From assembly GCF_000373245.1 (NCBI RefSeq), contig NZ_KB890738.1, positions 248,001 to 312,000 of the forward strand: a DNA stretch of 64,000 bases, given 5' to 3'. Below are positions 16,781 through 26,548 of this stretch, in pieces. Numbering within the stretch: the first letter of the stretch is position 1; each line of letters begins with the position of its first letter. Below the pieces are notes generated by a model that made no database searches, was not told where the DNA came from, and saw only the letters and a list, made by a program, of their open reading frames with translations. The stretch is from Echinicola pacifica DSM 19836 (lineage in GTDB: Bacteria; Bacteroidota; Bacteroidia; Cytophagales; Cyclobacteriaceae). The position numbers were made by a program, and so were the translations under genes.

Positions 16781-18142
16781 ATGAAAAACTTAATGCAATC
16801 ATTCAGCAATATAAAATCGCTGATCAAGAGTATAGATTTTGCAAAGCTCAATGAGCTATCCCAGAAGGTAGATCTCAATGAGATGGTAGGTGTGGTATCC
16901 CAAATGAGTGAGGGCGACCTTGCCAAGATGATGAAAATGATGAAAGGCGGCAGCGGCAAGAAGCGCGAGTTGCCTGCGGTAAATGGGGATTTTTACAGTT
17001 TAGAGAGCACTTTGCAGCCCCACGAAAAGGAGATAGTGCTGAAGGTGCGGGAATTTATGGAGAAGGAAATCAGGCCCATTGCCAATGAGTACTGGAATAA
17101 GGGGCATTTCCCTATGCATATTATTCCTAAGATGGCGGAGCTAAATATTGCAGGGCTTACCTATAAGGGCTATGGCTGCCCGGGGCATTCAGCTTTGCTA
17201 GAAGGGTTTTTGGCTATGGAGATGGCGAGGGTCGATACTTCGATGTCCACCTTCTTTGGGGTGCAATCGGGTCTGGCCATGGGCTCCATCTATGTATGTG
17301 GTTCGGAAGAGCAAAAGCTGGAATGGCTCCCCAAAATGCAGAAGATGACTGTAATCGGTGCCTTTGGGCTAACTGAGCCTAAAGTGGGCTCTGGGGTAGC
17401 GGGAGGCCTTACCACCACCTGCAAGAGGGAGGGTGATGAATGGGTCATCAATGGCCAAAAGAAATGGATTGGCAATGCCACATTCTCAGACATTACCATC
17501 ATCTGGGCGCGGGATTTGGACGATCAACAGGTGAAAGGTTTTATTGTGCGAAAGGACAACCCTGGATTTCATGCAGAGAAAATTGAAAATAAAATGGCCT
17601 TGAGGACTGTTCAAAATGCCTTGATCACGATGAAGGACTGCCGAGTGCCTGAAAGTGATCGCCTGCAAAATGCCAATTCCTTTAAAGACACCTCTGAGAT
17701 CCTCCGCATGACCCGAGCAGGCGTGGCCTGGCAGGCAGTAGGCTGTGGACGCGGAGCATATGAGGCCGCTCTGAAATACACCAATGAGAGGGAGCAGTTT
17801 GGAAGGCCTATCGCGGGATTCCAGTTGGTGCAGGACCTACTCGTGACAATGCTGGGAGACCTTACTGCCATGCAAACCATGGTATATCGTCTATCGAAAA
17901 TGCAGGATACGGGAGAGCTAAAAGATGAACACGCCTCTCTGGCCAAGGTTTTCTGTACCTTAAGAATGCGGACCATTGTGGATCATTCCCGAGAATTATT
18001 TGGAGGCAATGGCATTCTGCTTGAATATGATATTGCAAGATTTGTAGCTGATGCCGAAGCTATCTATTCCTATGAAGGCACCAAGGAGATCAACTCACTA
18101 ATTGTAGGAAGAGCGATCACAGGACATAGCGCCTTTGTATAG
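16781..18142 (+). CDS. Acyl-CoA dehydrogenase family protein with N-terminal extension
   Basis: FAD enzyme that introduces a 2,3 double bond in an acyl-CoA and passes electrons to ETF. The 453-residue protein has a helical, Met- and Lys-rich N-terminal extension (about 1-65) ahead of a complete acyl-CoA dehydrogenase fold: AFGLTEPKVGSG (FAD/substrate loop), EWVINGQKKWIGNA, REQFGRPIAGFQLVQ, and GGNGILLEYDIARFVADAEAIYSYEGT (given in part), whose EGTKEINSLIVGRAITG tail resembles glutaryl-CoA dehydrogenases. The Glu of YEGT is the expected catalytic base. Exact acyl substrate unknown. Downstream partner gene is convergent (18149, minus), leaving only 6 bases. Confidence 0.87.
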   Translation: MKNLMQSFSNIKSLIKSIDFAKLNELSQKVDLNEMVGVVSQMSEGDLAKMMKMMKGGSGKKRELPAVNGDFYSLESTLQPHEKEIVLKVREFMEKEIRPIANEYWNKGHFPMHIIPKMAELNIAGLTYKGYGCPGHSALLEGFLAMEMARVDTSMSTFFGVQSGLAMGSIYVCGSEEQKLEWLPKMQKMTVIGAFGLTEPKVGSGVAGGLTTTCKREGDEWVINGQKKWIGNATFSDITIIWARDLDDQQVKGFIVRKDNPGFHAEKIENKMALRTVQNALITMKDCRVPESDRLQNANSFKDTSEILRMTRAGVAWQAVGCGRGAYEAALKYTNEREQFGRPIAGFQLVQDLLVTMLGDLTAMQTMVYRLSKMQDTGELKDEHASLAKVFCTLRMRTIVDHSRELFGGNGILLEYDIARFVADAEAIYSYEGTKEINSLIVGRAITGHSAFV

Positions 18143-18148
18143 TACTTA

Positions 18149-19042
18149 CTAATGCACCAAAAATAAGAGAAATGGCAGGAGGTATGCAGCGTCTATCTGC
18201 CTCCTGACTTTTTCTCGACTCTCGGCCGGTTGAAAGAAAGCCCACACATGCACCAGAAACATGACCAGTAAGATCATCAAGTGGATATAATAAAAGGAAT
18301 TTAATACGAAAAACAATCCAGAAAGATAGGCCAATTCCACCCACATCAAGCCCTTCAATAAGCTATGGATAACCGGCGCACCCAGTACGCTGACAATGGA
18401 TCCCAAGCGATCCCTTTGATCACATTCATGATCTACATAGGACAATAGCAATAAATTAAACCATGCCATCAAAAAATACCCAAAGGCAAAATACCAAAAC
18501 ACTCTAGGCACACCTTCATTGACAAATCTGACCATGGGCACTAGTGTGATCCCAGCAGTATAGAATGCTGCGGTAGTGATTTCCTTCAAAATGGTTACTT
18601 TCTTGCCAAAGAACTTCAGGAAAACAATATTTCCCACGATCACCGTGCCCAAGAGCACACCAAAAGACATTAACCGTGAAAATTTAATATAGTCATAAGC
18701 CAAAAACAGTGCAGTGATAATCACTAATACCAGCCAGACTAAAAGCTTATTAAAATTCACTTGATGGAAAAGATGCCTTGCAGAGCTTGCTGGGCCGGTA
18801 ATATTCCGGGCATCCATGAGATGATCAAAGGTATAAATCCCCCATACCGCCAAAGCCATCAGCATATATACCACAGGGGTAAATGACAGGTCTAGCAAAT
18901 GCTGAAAGAAAAACAATCCCGCACAAGCTCCCAATACCACATCAAGTGACAACCATTGAAAATAGTTGTAGTATCTATTTAGTTTTTCGCTTTTCACAAA
19001 AGTAAATATACAATACCTAAGAGAGTTTTCGAATGATTGCAT
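18149..19042 (-). CDS. Divergent UbiA-superfamily membrane protein
   Basis: 297 residues with about eight hydrophobic helices and two Asp-rich motifs at UbiA positions: D73-H-L-M-D77 after helix 2 and D204-H-E-C-D208 after helix 6. UbiA prenyltransferases use such pairs to bind Mg2+ and prenyl diphosphate. The canonical first Asn (NDxxD) is replaced by Phe, so substrate may differ. The start is uncertain: the frame opens with ATG at 19042, but a TACTTTTG box at 19004-18997 lies inside it and a GTG at 18997 begins just before the first conserved-looking block. No quinone gene is adjacent. Confidence 0.65.
   Translation of the reverse strand: MQSFENSLRYCIFTFVKSEKLNRYYNYFQWLSLDVVLGACAGLFFFQHLLDLSFTPVVYMLMALAVWGIYTFDHLMDARNITGPASSARHLFHQVNFNKLLVWLVLVIITALFLAYDYIKFSRLMSFGVLLGTVIVGNIVFLKFFGKKVTILKEITTAAFYTAGITLVPMVRFVNEGVPRVFWYFAFGYFLMAWFNLLLLSYVDHECDQRDRLGSIVSVLGAPVIHSLLKGLMWVELAYLSGLFFVLNSFYYIHLMILLVMFLVHVWAFFQPAESREKVRRQIDAAYLLPFLLFLVH
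18997..19004 (-). promoter_or_regulatory. Possible promoter box inside the 5' end of the UbiA-like frame
   Basis: TACTTTTG on minus matches TAnnTTTG. If used, transcription starts after the annotated ATG and translation would have to start at a later GTG. No good -33 element is visible. Confidence 0.3.
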
Positions 19043-19091
19043 ATATTTAAGCGGAATAATTTACCAGCCTTAACAAATAACCGTGATATTT

Positions 19092-19727
19092 ATGAAAAAA
19101 TTACTTTTTGGTTCCACAGCCCTCCTATTATGTTTATTTAGCTTCGTGAGTTTAGCGCAGACCAAGGTGGCCTGTGTTGGCAATAGCATCACCCAAGGCC
19201 CGGGAAGAGATAATCCAAACAGCTGGCCATTATTAATGCAGGAGGTTTTAGGAGACGCTTACGAGGTCAAAAATTTTGGTGTTAGTGGCAGAACATTATT
19301 ACGAAAAGGAGATCACCCTTATTGGGAAGAACCTCAGTTCCTGGAGGTGCAGGATTTCCAGCCGGATATAGTAGTCATCAAATTAGGCACAAATGACTCC
19401 AAACCACAAAACTGGAAGCATAAAGAGGACTTTGTGCAGGACTATATCGATATGATCAATGCCTTCAAAGGACATATGCCAGAAGAAGGAGAAGTATATG
19501 TATGTATTCCGGTGCCGGTCTTCAAGGATAATTTTGGCATCACCGAAAGCGTCATGGTAGATGAGATGATGCCAATGCTCAAAGAAATCGCTAAAGCCAC
19601 CAATTCAAAAATGATAAACCTCTACAAACCTTTTAAGAAACATTCGGACTGGTTTGCAGATGGCGTTCATCCCAATACGGATGGAAACCGACTGATCGCT
19701 AAGGTGGTCGCTAAGAAGATAAAATAA
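19092..19727 (+). CDS. Exported SGNH/GDSL-family esterase
   Basis: 211 residues with a signal peptide (MKKLLFGSTALLLCLFSFVSLAQ), hence the ATG at 19092; the 9-base longer frame opens with GTG. SGNH hydrolase blocks are all present: block I VGNSITQG with the nucleophile Ser, block II Gly in FGVSGRTL, block III LGTND with Asn, and block V DGVHPN with the Asp-His pair. Members of this branch often remove acetyl or other acyl groups from sugars or lipids in the periplasm. The neighbours do not fix a substrate. A terminator follows 170 bases downstream. Confidence 0.87.
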   Translation: MKKLLFGSTALLLCLFSFVSLAQTKVACVGNSITQGPGRDNPNSWPLLMQEVLGDAYEVKNFGVSGRTLLRKGDHPYWEEPQFLEVQDFQPDIVVIKLGTNDSKPQNWKHKEDFVQDYIDMINAFKGHMPEEGEVYVCIPVPVFKDNFGITESVMVDEMMPMLKEIAKATNSKMINLYKPFKKHSDWFADGVHPNTDGNRLIAKVVAKKIK

Positions 19728-19898
19728 GAATATATCTTGTACATCAGCCCTCCTAAAGTGCATTGGCTCTAAGAGGCGATACTATTCAAGAACGAAAGAC
19801 CTCGCAATGGATTCAATTATAGACGGTCTATTAATTAGTATTTTAGGCTTTTGCCACGAGTATAGATTTCCTAGCTTATAAATCACCAACATTATTTG

Positions 19899-19931
19899 GG
19901 CTCCTCCATTAGAGGAGCCTATTTTTATTTA
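19899..19931 (+). terminator. Terminator on plus strand after the SGNH gene
   Basis: Stem GGCTCCTC / GAGGAGCC, loop CATTA, then TATTTTTATTT. It is 170 bases beyond the stop codon. Confidence 0.75.
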
Positions 19932-19954
19932 TAGTGATAAAATCCCTTTAACCT

Positions 19955-19988
19955 AAAAAAGCTGTGAACACCAGGCTCACAGCTTTTT
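19955..19988 (-). terminator. Terminator of gcvP
   Basis: Read on minus: A-run, stem AGCTGTGA / TCACAGCT, nine-base loop, T-run. 24 bases past the gcvP stop. Confidence 0.88.
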
Positions 19989-20011
19989 ATTATTTTCAGT
20001 ATTTACACTTC

Positions 20012-22909
20012 TTAAGACGCTACTTCATCTTCGTATTCCTCGGTAGGGATACAGCTACACACTAGGTTTCGGTCACCATAAGCGGAGTCTATTCTCCTTA
20101 CAGTAGGCCAGAATTTGCTATTGCGGACGTAGTCAAGCGGATAAATTGCCTTTTCTCTAGAATAAGGGAAGTCCCACTCATCCTGCATCACCATATTAGC
20201 GGTATGCGGAGCGTTTTTGAGAACGTTATTTTCCGGATCAGCTTTGCCATCTTCGATTTCTTTGATCTCAGCTCTGATGGAAATGAGGGCATCGCAGAAT
20301 CGATCCAGCTCGGCCTTGGTTTCTGACTCCGTAGGCTCGATCATCAGGGTACCAGCCACTGGGAAAGAAACGGTAGGAGAATGGAAACCATAGTCAATAA
20401 GACGCTTAGCGATATCTTCCACTTCAATTTCCACGGCTTTGAAAGCGCGGAAATCAACGATCATCTCATGCGCTGCACGACCTTGGGTGCCGGTATATAA
20501 TATTGGGAAGTACTCTTCCAAACGGGCTTTGATATAGTTGGCATTTAGAATGGCCATTTGAGTGGCATTCTTCAGGCCATCTCTGCCCATCATGGCGATA
20601 TAGGCATAGGAAATTGGCAGGATGCTGGCGCTACCGAATGGAGCAGCAGAAATTGCCGAAATAGGGGTTTGTCCGCCTGTTTTGACGATAGGGTTGCCTG
20701 GCAAGAAGGGTGCTAAGTGCTTAGCTACACAGATCGGCCCCATACCTGGTCCACCGCCACCATGTGGGATGCAGAAGGTCTTATGCAAGTTTAGGTGACA
20801 GACATCAGCACCAATTACTCCTGGGCTGGTCAATCCTACCTGGGCGTTCATATTGGCACCGTCCATATATACCTGACCACCATTTTCGTGGATTATCTGG
20901 CACATTTCACGGATAGCCTCCTCAAAAACCCCATGCGTAGAAGGGTAAGTCACTAGGAAGGAAGACAGCTCTTCCTTATGTTTTTCGGCTTTAAGCTTCA
21001 GGTCCTCCATGTCGATATTGCCTCTTTCATCACATTTCACGATCACCACTTTCATCCCTGCCATGACAGCAGAGGCAGGATTGGTACCGTGAGCAGAAGA
21101 AGGGATCAAGGCGATATTTCTATGGTTTTCGCCACGACTTTCGTGATAGGCTTTGATGACCATCAGTCCAGCATATTCACCTTGTGCACCGGAGTTGGGC
21201 TGCAAGGAAGTTTCTGCAAAACCAGTAATCTCAGAAAGCCAGTTTCTAAGGTCCTGGAAGAGCTCGTAATATCCCGCCGCTTGATCCTGAGGCACGAAAG
21301 GGTGCAATTGACCAAATTCTGGCCAGGTAACAGGGATCATCTCGGCGGTAGCATTCAGTTTCATGGTACAAGAACCAAGAGAGATCATGGAATGCACTAG
21401 GGAAAGATCCCTATTCTCTAGTCTTTTGATATATCGAAGCATCTCATGCTCTGAGTGGAAGGCATTGAAAATCATATGCTCCATATAAGCGCTGCTTCTC
21501 TCCAAGCCTTCAGAAACCACGAAATCCAGCTGCTCCATAAGGGGCTTCAGGTCCACGAGGTCTGCGGCATGATGAGTAGTTTTGGCAAATACTTCAATGA
21601 TTTCTTGAACATCCTCCACCGTTTTGGCTTCATCAAAGGCCAGATAAACATAGCCTTCCTCATAGCGGAAGTTCATTTCTCTGGATACGGCAAAAGCCTG
21701 AATTTTGGATTGCTGGACATCGTCCGCTTTGATCTTAATGGTATCAAAGTAATCTTTATTTTCTTGGGCAAATCCTAATTTCTCTAATCCTTGAGCGGTA
21801 AGCTTGGCCAAGCCATGGATTTTTGCAGCGATATCCTTTAGGCCTTTAGGGCCATGATATACGGCATACATCCCGGCCATCACTGCCAGCAGCACCTGAG
21901 CGGTACAGATATTAGAGGTAGCACGTTCTCTTTTGATATGTTGCTCTCGGGTCTGCAGGGCCATTCGGTAGGCTTTATTGCCATCCCGGTCCACTGAGAT
22001 CCCTATTATTCTTCCTGGCACCTGGCGTTTGAAAGCCTCCTGGGTAGCAAAATAAGCGGCATGAGGACCGCCAAAGCCCATTGGGACGCCAAATCTCTGT
22101 GTGGTACCTACGACCACATCCGCCCCCATCTCACCAGGAGGGGTGAGCAGTGTCAGAGAAAGTAAATCGGCAGCAAAGGCAGTATAAACCTCATTTTCCT
22201 TCGCGGCACTTACCAGCTCCTTATAGTTTATCGCTTCTCCGTCTGCATTAGGATATTGAAGCATCACCCCATACAGTGCCGGATCGGTAAGATCCAAATC
22301 AGCGAGAGCACCTTCTACTAGCTCAATGCCAACCGGCAAAGCACGGGTTTTTAGTATTTCTTTAGTTTGGAGGAATACTTTCTCATCCACAAAAAACTTA
22401 GCGGCCTTCTTTTTGTTTTTTGGCCGAGTAGCGAAGAGCATATTCATTGCCTCAGCAGCCGCAGTACCTTCATCCAAGAGAGAGGCGTTTGCCATCTCCA
22501 TACCGGTAAGATCCATGATCATGGTCTGGTAATTCACCAGAGCCTCTAGTCGCCCTTGGGCGATTTCTGCCTGATAGGGAGTATAAGCAGTGTACCAGCC
22601 AGGGTTTTCCATGACATTTCTCAGGATCACCCCTGGAGTGATGGTATCATAGTACCCCAGACCGATAAAAGATTTATAAATTTTGTTTTTTGCTGCTAGC
22701 TGACGGAAATCCCGCAGGAAGACCATTTCAGATTTAGCCGAAGGCAGATTTAAAGGCGCTTCCAGCTGAATAGCCTTGGGGATGGTTTGATCGATTAACT
22801 CATCTAAAGAAGAGGCACCAATTTTGGCGAGCATCTCTTTGACATTTTGACCTGAAGGGCCATTGTGTCGATCTTCAAACCTTACGGAGGGGGTCAAATC
22901 AATTTTCAT
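20012..22909 (-). CDS. gcvP: Glycine dehydrogenase (decarboxylating), P-protein
   Basis: PLP enzyme that decarboxylates glycine and loads the aminomethyl group on the lipoyl H-protein of the glycine cleavage system. 965 residues, the full-length single-chain form (alpha and beta halves fused). Opening [12 protein letters not shown]-half glycine-rich [11 protein letters not shown], and the C-half PLP site [17 protein letters not shown] with Lys710. C-terminal [12 protein letters not shown] is also typical. gcvH and gcvT are not in the window. Monocistronic, with a candidate promoter and terminator. No glycine riboswitch is recognisable in its short leader. Confidence 0.96.
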   Translation of the reverse strand: MKIDLTPSVRFEDRHNGPSGQNVKEMLAKIGASSLDELIDQTIPKAIQLEAPLNLPSAKSEMVFLRDFRQLAAKNKIYKSFIGLGYYDTITPGVILRNVMENPGWYTAYTPYQAEIAQGRLEALVNYQTMIMDLTGMEMANASLLDEGTAAAEAMNMLFATRPKNKKKAAKFFVDEKVFLQTKEILKTRALPVGIELVEGALADLDLTDPALYGVMLQYPNADGEAINYKELVSAAKENEVYTAFAADLLSLTLLTPPGEMGADVVVGTTQRFGVPMGFGGPHAAYFATQEAFKRQVPGRIIGISVDRDGNKAYRMALQTREQHIKRERATSNICTAQVLLAVMAGMYAVYHGPKGLKDIAAKIHGLAKLTAQGLEKLGFAQENKDYFDTIKIKADDVQQSKIQAFAVSREMNFRYEEGYVYLAFDEAKTVEDVQEIIEVFAKTTHHAADLVDLKPLMEQLDFVVSEGLERSSAYMEHMIFNAFHSEHEMLRYIKRLENRDLSLVHSMISLGSCTMKLNATAEMIPVTWPEFGQLHPFVPQDQAAGYYELFQDLRNWLSEITGFAETSLQPNSGAQGEYAGLMVIKAYHESRGENHRNIALIPSSAHGTNPASAVMAGMKVVIVKCDERGNIDMEDLKLKAEKHKEELSSFLVTYPSTHGVFEEAIREMCQIIHENGGQVYMDGANMNAQVGLTSPGVIGADVCHLNLHKTFCIPHGGGGPGMGPICVAKHLAPFLPGNPIVKTGGQTPISAISAAPFGSASILPISYAYIAMMGRDGLKNATQMAILNANYIKARLEEYFPILYTGTQGRAAHEMIVDFRAFKAVEIEVEDIAKRLIDYGFHSPTVSFPVAGTLMIEPTESETKAELDRFCDALISIRAEIKEIEDGKADPENNVLKNAPHTANMVMQDEWDFPYSREKAIYPLDYVRNSKFWPTVRRIDSAYGDRNLVCSCIPTEEYEDEVAS

Positions 22910-22964
22910 ATTCCAGATAATACGTAGTATACTTGGGTGGTAATCCTTGTTTTGTACAGTGCTG

Positions 22965-22972
22965 CAAAGGTA
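22965..22972 (-). promoter_or_regulatory. Candidate gcvP promoter (-7 box TACCTTTG)
   Basis: Exact TAnnTTTG match on minus, about 55 bases upstream of the gcvP ATG. The -33 element is weak. Confidence 0.55.
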
Positions 22973-23108
22973 TAAATTATTGACCGATAATGATTTTCTT
23001 TTTCAATATTTATACGGAATAACTAGCCTATTTGACCATTGGTTTTACTCTTTTACAAAATAATGTCTAGCTTTAAGGCCAAAATTGATTTATAACTCAA
23101 ATATAGGC

Positions 23109-24605
23109 ATGAAGAGAAACCCTATTTTGGCAACTGCCATCGGACTGATTTTATCCTGGCAAGCCACAGCACAGCAAATGCCAGTTGCTGAAAAATATGC
23201 TGGCACCATCACCGACACTGACCTAAAAGAATACCTCACTTACCTAGCTTCTGACGAGCTCGAAGGACGGGAAACAGGAGAAAAAGGCCAGAAAATGGCA
23301 GCAGAATACCTTGTAAATTTCTATAAGGAAATAGGTCTAGAAGGACCTGTGGACGGCCAATACACACAACCTTTCTCTTTGGTAAGTGTGTCCTATGGCG
23401 ATATAGAACTGCGCGTGGGCAAGGACAAACTTGTTAATAATGAAGATTTTGTTTTCGTCGGAGACGGAAATATCAAGCGATCAAAATCTGAATTAATCTT
23501 CCTAGGCCTGGCCAACGAGGAAAATCTTGAGAAAATAGATGTCAAAGGTAAATTTGTGGGCCTTTGGGCAATCGGTCAGCAGGCTGGAAGCTTAATGGAT
23601 AAAATCTGGGAAGCGGGTGCCGAAGGGATCATCGTGGTGACCATGGAAGGTCAAGCGAACTTTGACCGTCTAGCAAACCGATACAAATCCCTAAGTGGTA
23701 AAGGCCGTCTGGGATTCGAAAAACCAACCGAGCAAAAGCCGGTATTCCTAGTGAGCTCTGATAAGATGGCCAGCTTATTTGGCAAATCCGTAGAGGAGCT
23801 GAAAGAAGCCGCCAAAACCTCTCCTGAGTCTGTCGCTACCCAAAAAGTACGCTATAAAATCGAGAAGGAATTAGAGGAAGTCCCTACTGAAAACGTCATG
23901 GGATTCCTGCCTGGTACGGACAAGAAAGACGAAATCCTCGTGGTTTCCTCTCACTATGACCATATCGGCATCAATAGTAAAGGAGAGATAAATAATGGCG
24001 CAGATGATGATGGATCAGGTACGGTATCTGTAATGGAAATCGCACAGGCATTTGCCACCGCCGCCAAAGAAGGTAATAGCCCAAGAAGATCTGTACTTTT
24101 CCTGAATGTAACAGGCGAAGAAAAAGGCCTGTTGGGCTCTGAATACTATACGGACCACCCTATTTTCCCTCTGGAGAATACCGTCAACAATATCAATATT
24201 GATATGGTGGGAAGAATAGATTACGAATACCAAGAAGCTGAAAACCAAGACTATGTTTATGTGATCGGCTCAGATATGTTGGCTACCCAGCTTAAGACAA
24301 TCATTGAATACAACAATATCACGCATACCGACCTTATCCTGGATTATAGATATGATGCTGAGGATGATCCGAACAGGTTCTACTATCGTTCTGACCATTA
24401 CAACTTCGCTAAACACAATATCCCTGTGGCCTTCTTCTTCAATGGAGTACATGATGATTACCATCAGCCAACGGACACTGTGGACAAAATCGAGTTTGAA
24501 TTAATGGCCAAAAGAGCCAAATTGATATTCTACACCGCATGGGACCTCGCTAATAGAGAAAAAAGAACCCCTGTGGACGGCAGCAACGACCGTGGCGAAA
24601 GATAA
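23109..24605 (+). CDS. Exported M28-family zinc aminopeptidase
   Basis: 498 residues. Signal peptide MKRNPILATAIGLILSWQATAQ sets the start at 23109; eight upstream codons open with TTG. After a short region (DLKEYLTYLASDELEGRETGEKGQ, in part) comes a PA-type insert (about 115-240) and an M28 catalytic domain with the expected ligands: HYDHIG, NNGADDDGSGTVSVME, LNVTGEEKGLLGSEYY, NINIDMVGR and a late HDDYHQPTDT. These co-catalytic zinc enzymes trim peptides from the N-terminus in the periplasm or outside. Monocistronic with a strong terminator. Confidence 0.9.
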   Translation: MKRNPILATAIGLILSWQATAQQMPVAEKYAGTITDTDLKEYLTYLASDELEGRETGEKGQKMAAEYLVNFYKEIGLEGPVDGQYTQPFSLVSVSYGDIELRVGKDKLVNNEDFVFVGDGNIKRSKSELIFLGLANEENLEKIDVKGKFVGLWAIGQQAGSLMDKIWEAGAEGIIVVTMEGQANFDRLANRYKSLSGKGRLGFEKPTEQKPVFLVSSDKMASLFGKSVEELKEAAKTSPESVATQKVRYKIEKELEEVPTENVMGFLPGTDKKDEILVVSSHYDHIGINSKGEINNGADDDGSGTVSVMEIAQAFATAAKEGNSPRRSVLFLNVTGEEKGLLGSEYYTDHPIFPLENTVNNINIDMVGRIDYEYQEAENQDYVYVIGSDMLATQLKTIIEYNNITHTDLILDYRYDAEDDPNRFYYRSDHYNFAKHNIPVAFFFNGVHDDYHQPTDTVDKIEFELMAKRAKLIFYTAWDLANREKRTPVDGSNDRGER

Positions 24606-24653
24606 AGTATCCTGAGGAGGTAGGCCGAAAATTAAAAGCCTGACCCCGAAAGT

Positions 24654-24691
24654 AAAAAAACCGCAGATCTGTCGATTCTGCGGTTTTTTTA
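24654..24691 (+). terminator. Terminator of the M28 peptidase gene
   Basis: A-run, stem ACCGCAGA / TCTGCGGT, loop of nine, T-run. Confidence 0.9.
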
Positions 24692-25251
24692 TTTACCACC
24701 AGGCCTGCTTTAATCGCAATCGACTGAAGAGAGCCCCACATTTTTATTGCCCACAAAGATTTCTTATAACACATGATCAGCTTATAAAATGATGTTACCA
24801 TCACTGTTTATTATAAAGTGAGAAATTAAGAAGATAGGGTTGCCGGTTTTCTTCTTTTAGATTTCTTAATAAGAATCCCGAAATCTGGCACTCGGAGGAG
24901 CTAAAAGCTAGAAAATTATTTTAATCATAAAAATCGGCCATTCCCCATAGTATTAGGGCATTTTGGGAATTTTAGCGTGGAGCCATTTTGCAGCCATTTT
25001 TTTTTGCGTATATGTGAGTATATGATAAATTTTTTAGCCCATGGTAATTGCTTAATTTTCATACCTAACTACCTAACAATCGTTTAATTACGCCAATAAA
25101 ACCCTCATTTGGAGCTTGGTTTTTCAGGATTAAAAATTGAAATCTCATTCCAATTAGGGCCGCATAAAAAAGGCCTGGGGATCCTATATCAAGAAATCAT
25201 TCACATCTCCTTTCCCATTGGCCAAAATGCATCCTACAAGCAAAAAGGACC
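24692..25251. other. Non-coding AT-rich gap
   Basis: About 560 bases upstream of the small-gene cluster. AT-rich with poly-T near 24998. No credible frame and no exact TAnnTTTG box. Confidence 0.5.
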
Positions 25252-25773
25252 ATGCATTTAATTAAAAACCTAACTGTACAACTAACAAAGCCTATGTCAG
25301 CATCAATAAGTGCTACTGAATTTCGAATCGTGAATTGGATTGGTCCTGATGGAAATAAGCACGAGGAATACCGACTTGCGGATTATGAATCCCATTTCAA
25401 AATAATTTTCTGCTTCCAGCATTGGTGTCCTGGCTGCCACAGTGCGGGATTCCCAAACCTCCAGAAGCTATATGATACCTTTAAGAATGATCAGAAATTT
25501 ATGTTCTTCGCCATCCAAACGGTTTTTGAGGGTCATAAGGTGAATAGCTTCGATAAGCTTCGCGAAAATCAGCTGAAATATAAATTACCCATTCCCTTCG
25601 GGCAAGATGAGGGTACCGCTTCCGGTCATGAATTATCCACCCTCATGCAGGATTATAAAACCAGAGGAACCCCTTGGTTCCTATTTATCGATGAAAATAA
25701 CAAAGTGCTATTCTCCGATTTCCATATCAATATCGATGCAGCTTTGATCTTCCTTAAATCTAGAAAGTCATGA
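25252..25773 (+). CDS. Thioredoxin-fold (TlpA/peroxiredoxin-like) protein
   Basis: 173 residues with the redox motif W58-C59-P-G-C62 in FCFQHWCPGCHSAGF and the cis-Pro region TRGTPWFLFIDENNKV of the thioredoxin fold. No signal peptide or lipobox, unlike most TlpA proteins, so a cytoplasmic thiol reductase or peroxiredoxin-like role is more likely. A second in-frame ATG at 25294 could be the true start. Its stop overlaps the GNAT gene start by 4 bases (ATGA). It heads a co-directional run of four small genes. Confidence 0.8.
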   Translation: MHLIKNLTVQLTKPMSASISATEFRIVNWIGPDGNKHEEYRLADYESHFKIIFCFQHWCPGCHSAGFPNLQKLYDTFKNDQKFMFFAIQTVFEGHKVNSFDKLRENQLKYKLPIPFGQDEGTASGHELSTLMQDYKTRGTPWFLFIDENNKVLFSDFHINIDAALIFLKSRKS

Positions 25774-26039
25774 AAAACATAGAACTCATCCATGAACCTA
25801 ATCATTCCCTATTTATTCTAGAAATCAATACGGTGTTCTCTGGTAAAATCGAGTATAATAAAAAGGGAAAAACGCTTCTTCTCAATCATTCCGAAATCCC
25901 TCCATCTCTCAGGCATCAGGGGATCGGCAAAATCCTAGTGGATGAGACCATAGCGGCGATTCAGCAGCTAGGGTACAGCTACGAGGCCCAGTGTTCCTAT
26001 ATAAAGTACCGATTAAGCCAACAAAACAAGCAATCCTAA
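25770..26039 (+). CDS. Small GNAT N-acetyltransferase (YjdJ-like)
   Basis: 89 residues matching the minimal single-domain GNAT type: a short beta hairpin (SLFILEIN, IEYNKKGKTLLLNHSEIPPSL), then the acetyl-CoA loop RHQGIGKILVDETIAAI, and a short tail with C and Y residues. The R/Q-x-x-G-x-G/A pattern is visible as RHQGIG. Translationally coupled to the thioredoxin-fold gene; 12 bases precede the DM13 gene. Acceptor unknown. Confidence 0.82.
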   Translation: MKNIELIHEPNHSLFILEINTVFSGKIEYNKKGKTLLLNHSEIPPSLRHQGIGKILVDETIAAIQQLGYSYEAQCSYIKYRLSQQNKQS

Positions 26040-26051
26040 ACCCCTGAAAAG

Positions 26052-26465
26052 ATGAAAATCATCGTACTATTTCTCATCCTATTATCTGCCCAATTCATGA
26101 ATCAAACTCAAACTAGCTCCAAACTAACTTGGGAGGCCAGAACTTATAAGGTATTTGGCACCTGTAGCTTTGAAATGACTGATAATGGTCTTCAGCTTAA
26201 TTTTCATGAGGATTTCACCACTTCTAATGGCCCGGATCTAAAGCTCGTGCTTAGCAAAGTCCCCTTGCATAAAATCGCCAATAGAGATGATGTCACCCAA
26301 GACGGTCTGGTGATCGCTCGACTTCGATCCAATAAAGGAGCTCAAAGCTATGCATTACCCGATTCCATCAATATGGGGCAATATAAAAGCTTGCTCATCC
26401 ACTGCGAAGCCTATAGCGTGGTTTGGGGAGGGGTAAGCCTGCCAGACCATCTCATGGAGGAATAA
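26052..26465 (+). CDS. Exported DM13-domain protein
   Basis: 137 residues with an N-terminal signal or anchor (IIVLFLILLSAQFM) and a DM13 domain: ARTYKVFGTCSFEM, LHFHEDF-type strand (NFHEDFTTSNGPDLKLVLSK), YALPDSINMGQYKSLLIHC and AYSVVWGGVSL. DM13 is a predicted redox or heme-associated domain with a conserved Cys, seen here in LIHCEAY (another Cys is in GTCSF). It follows the thioredoxin-fold and GNAT genes closely, so a thiol/redox theme is possible. Confidence 0.75.
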   Translation: MKIIVLFLILLSAQFMNQTQTSSKLTWEARTYKVFGTCSFEMTDNGLQLNFHEDFTTSNGPDLKLVLSKVPLHKIANRDDVTQDGLVIARLRSNKGAQSYALPDSINMGQYKSLLIHCEAYSVVWGGVSLPDHLMEE

Positions 26466-26548
26466 ATACCTCCTATATCCAAACGCCTTTTTCACTATAA
26501 TGTGGACAGAAAGGCGCTGTATTAATCAAAAGAAAAACAACTATCCCT

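Noticed and set aside
22910-22964. Glycine riboswitch ahead of gcvP
   Set aside because: The leader is only about 50 bases with no aptamer-like structure.
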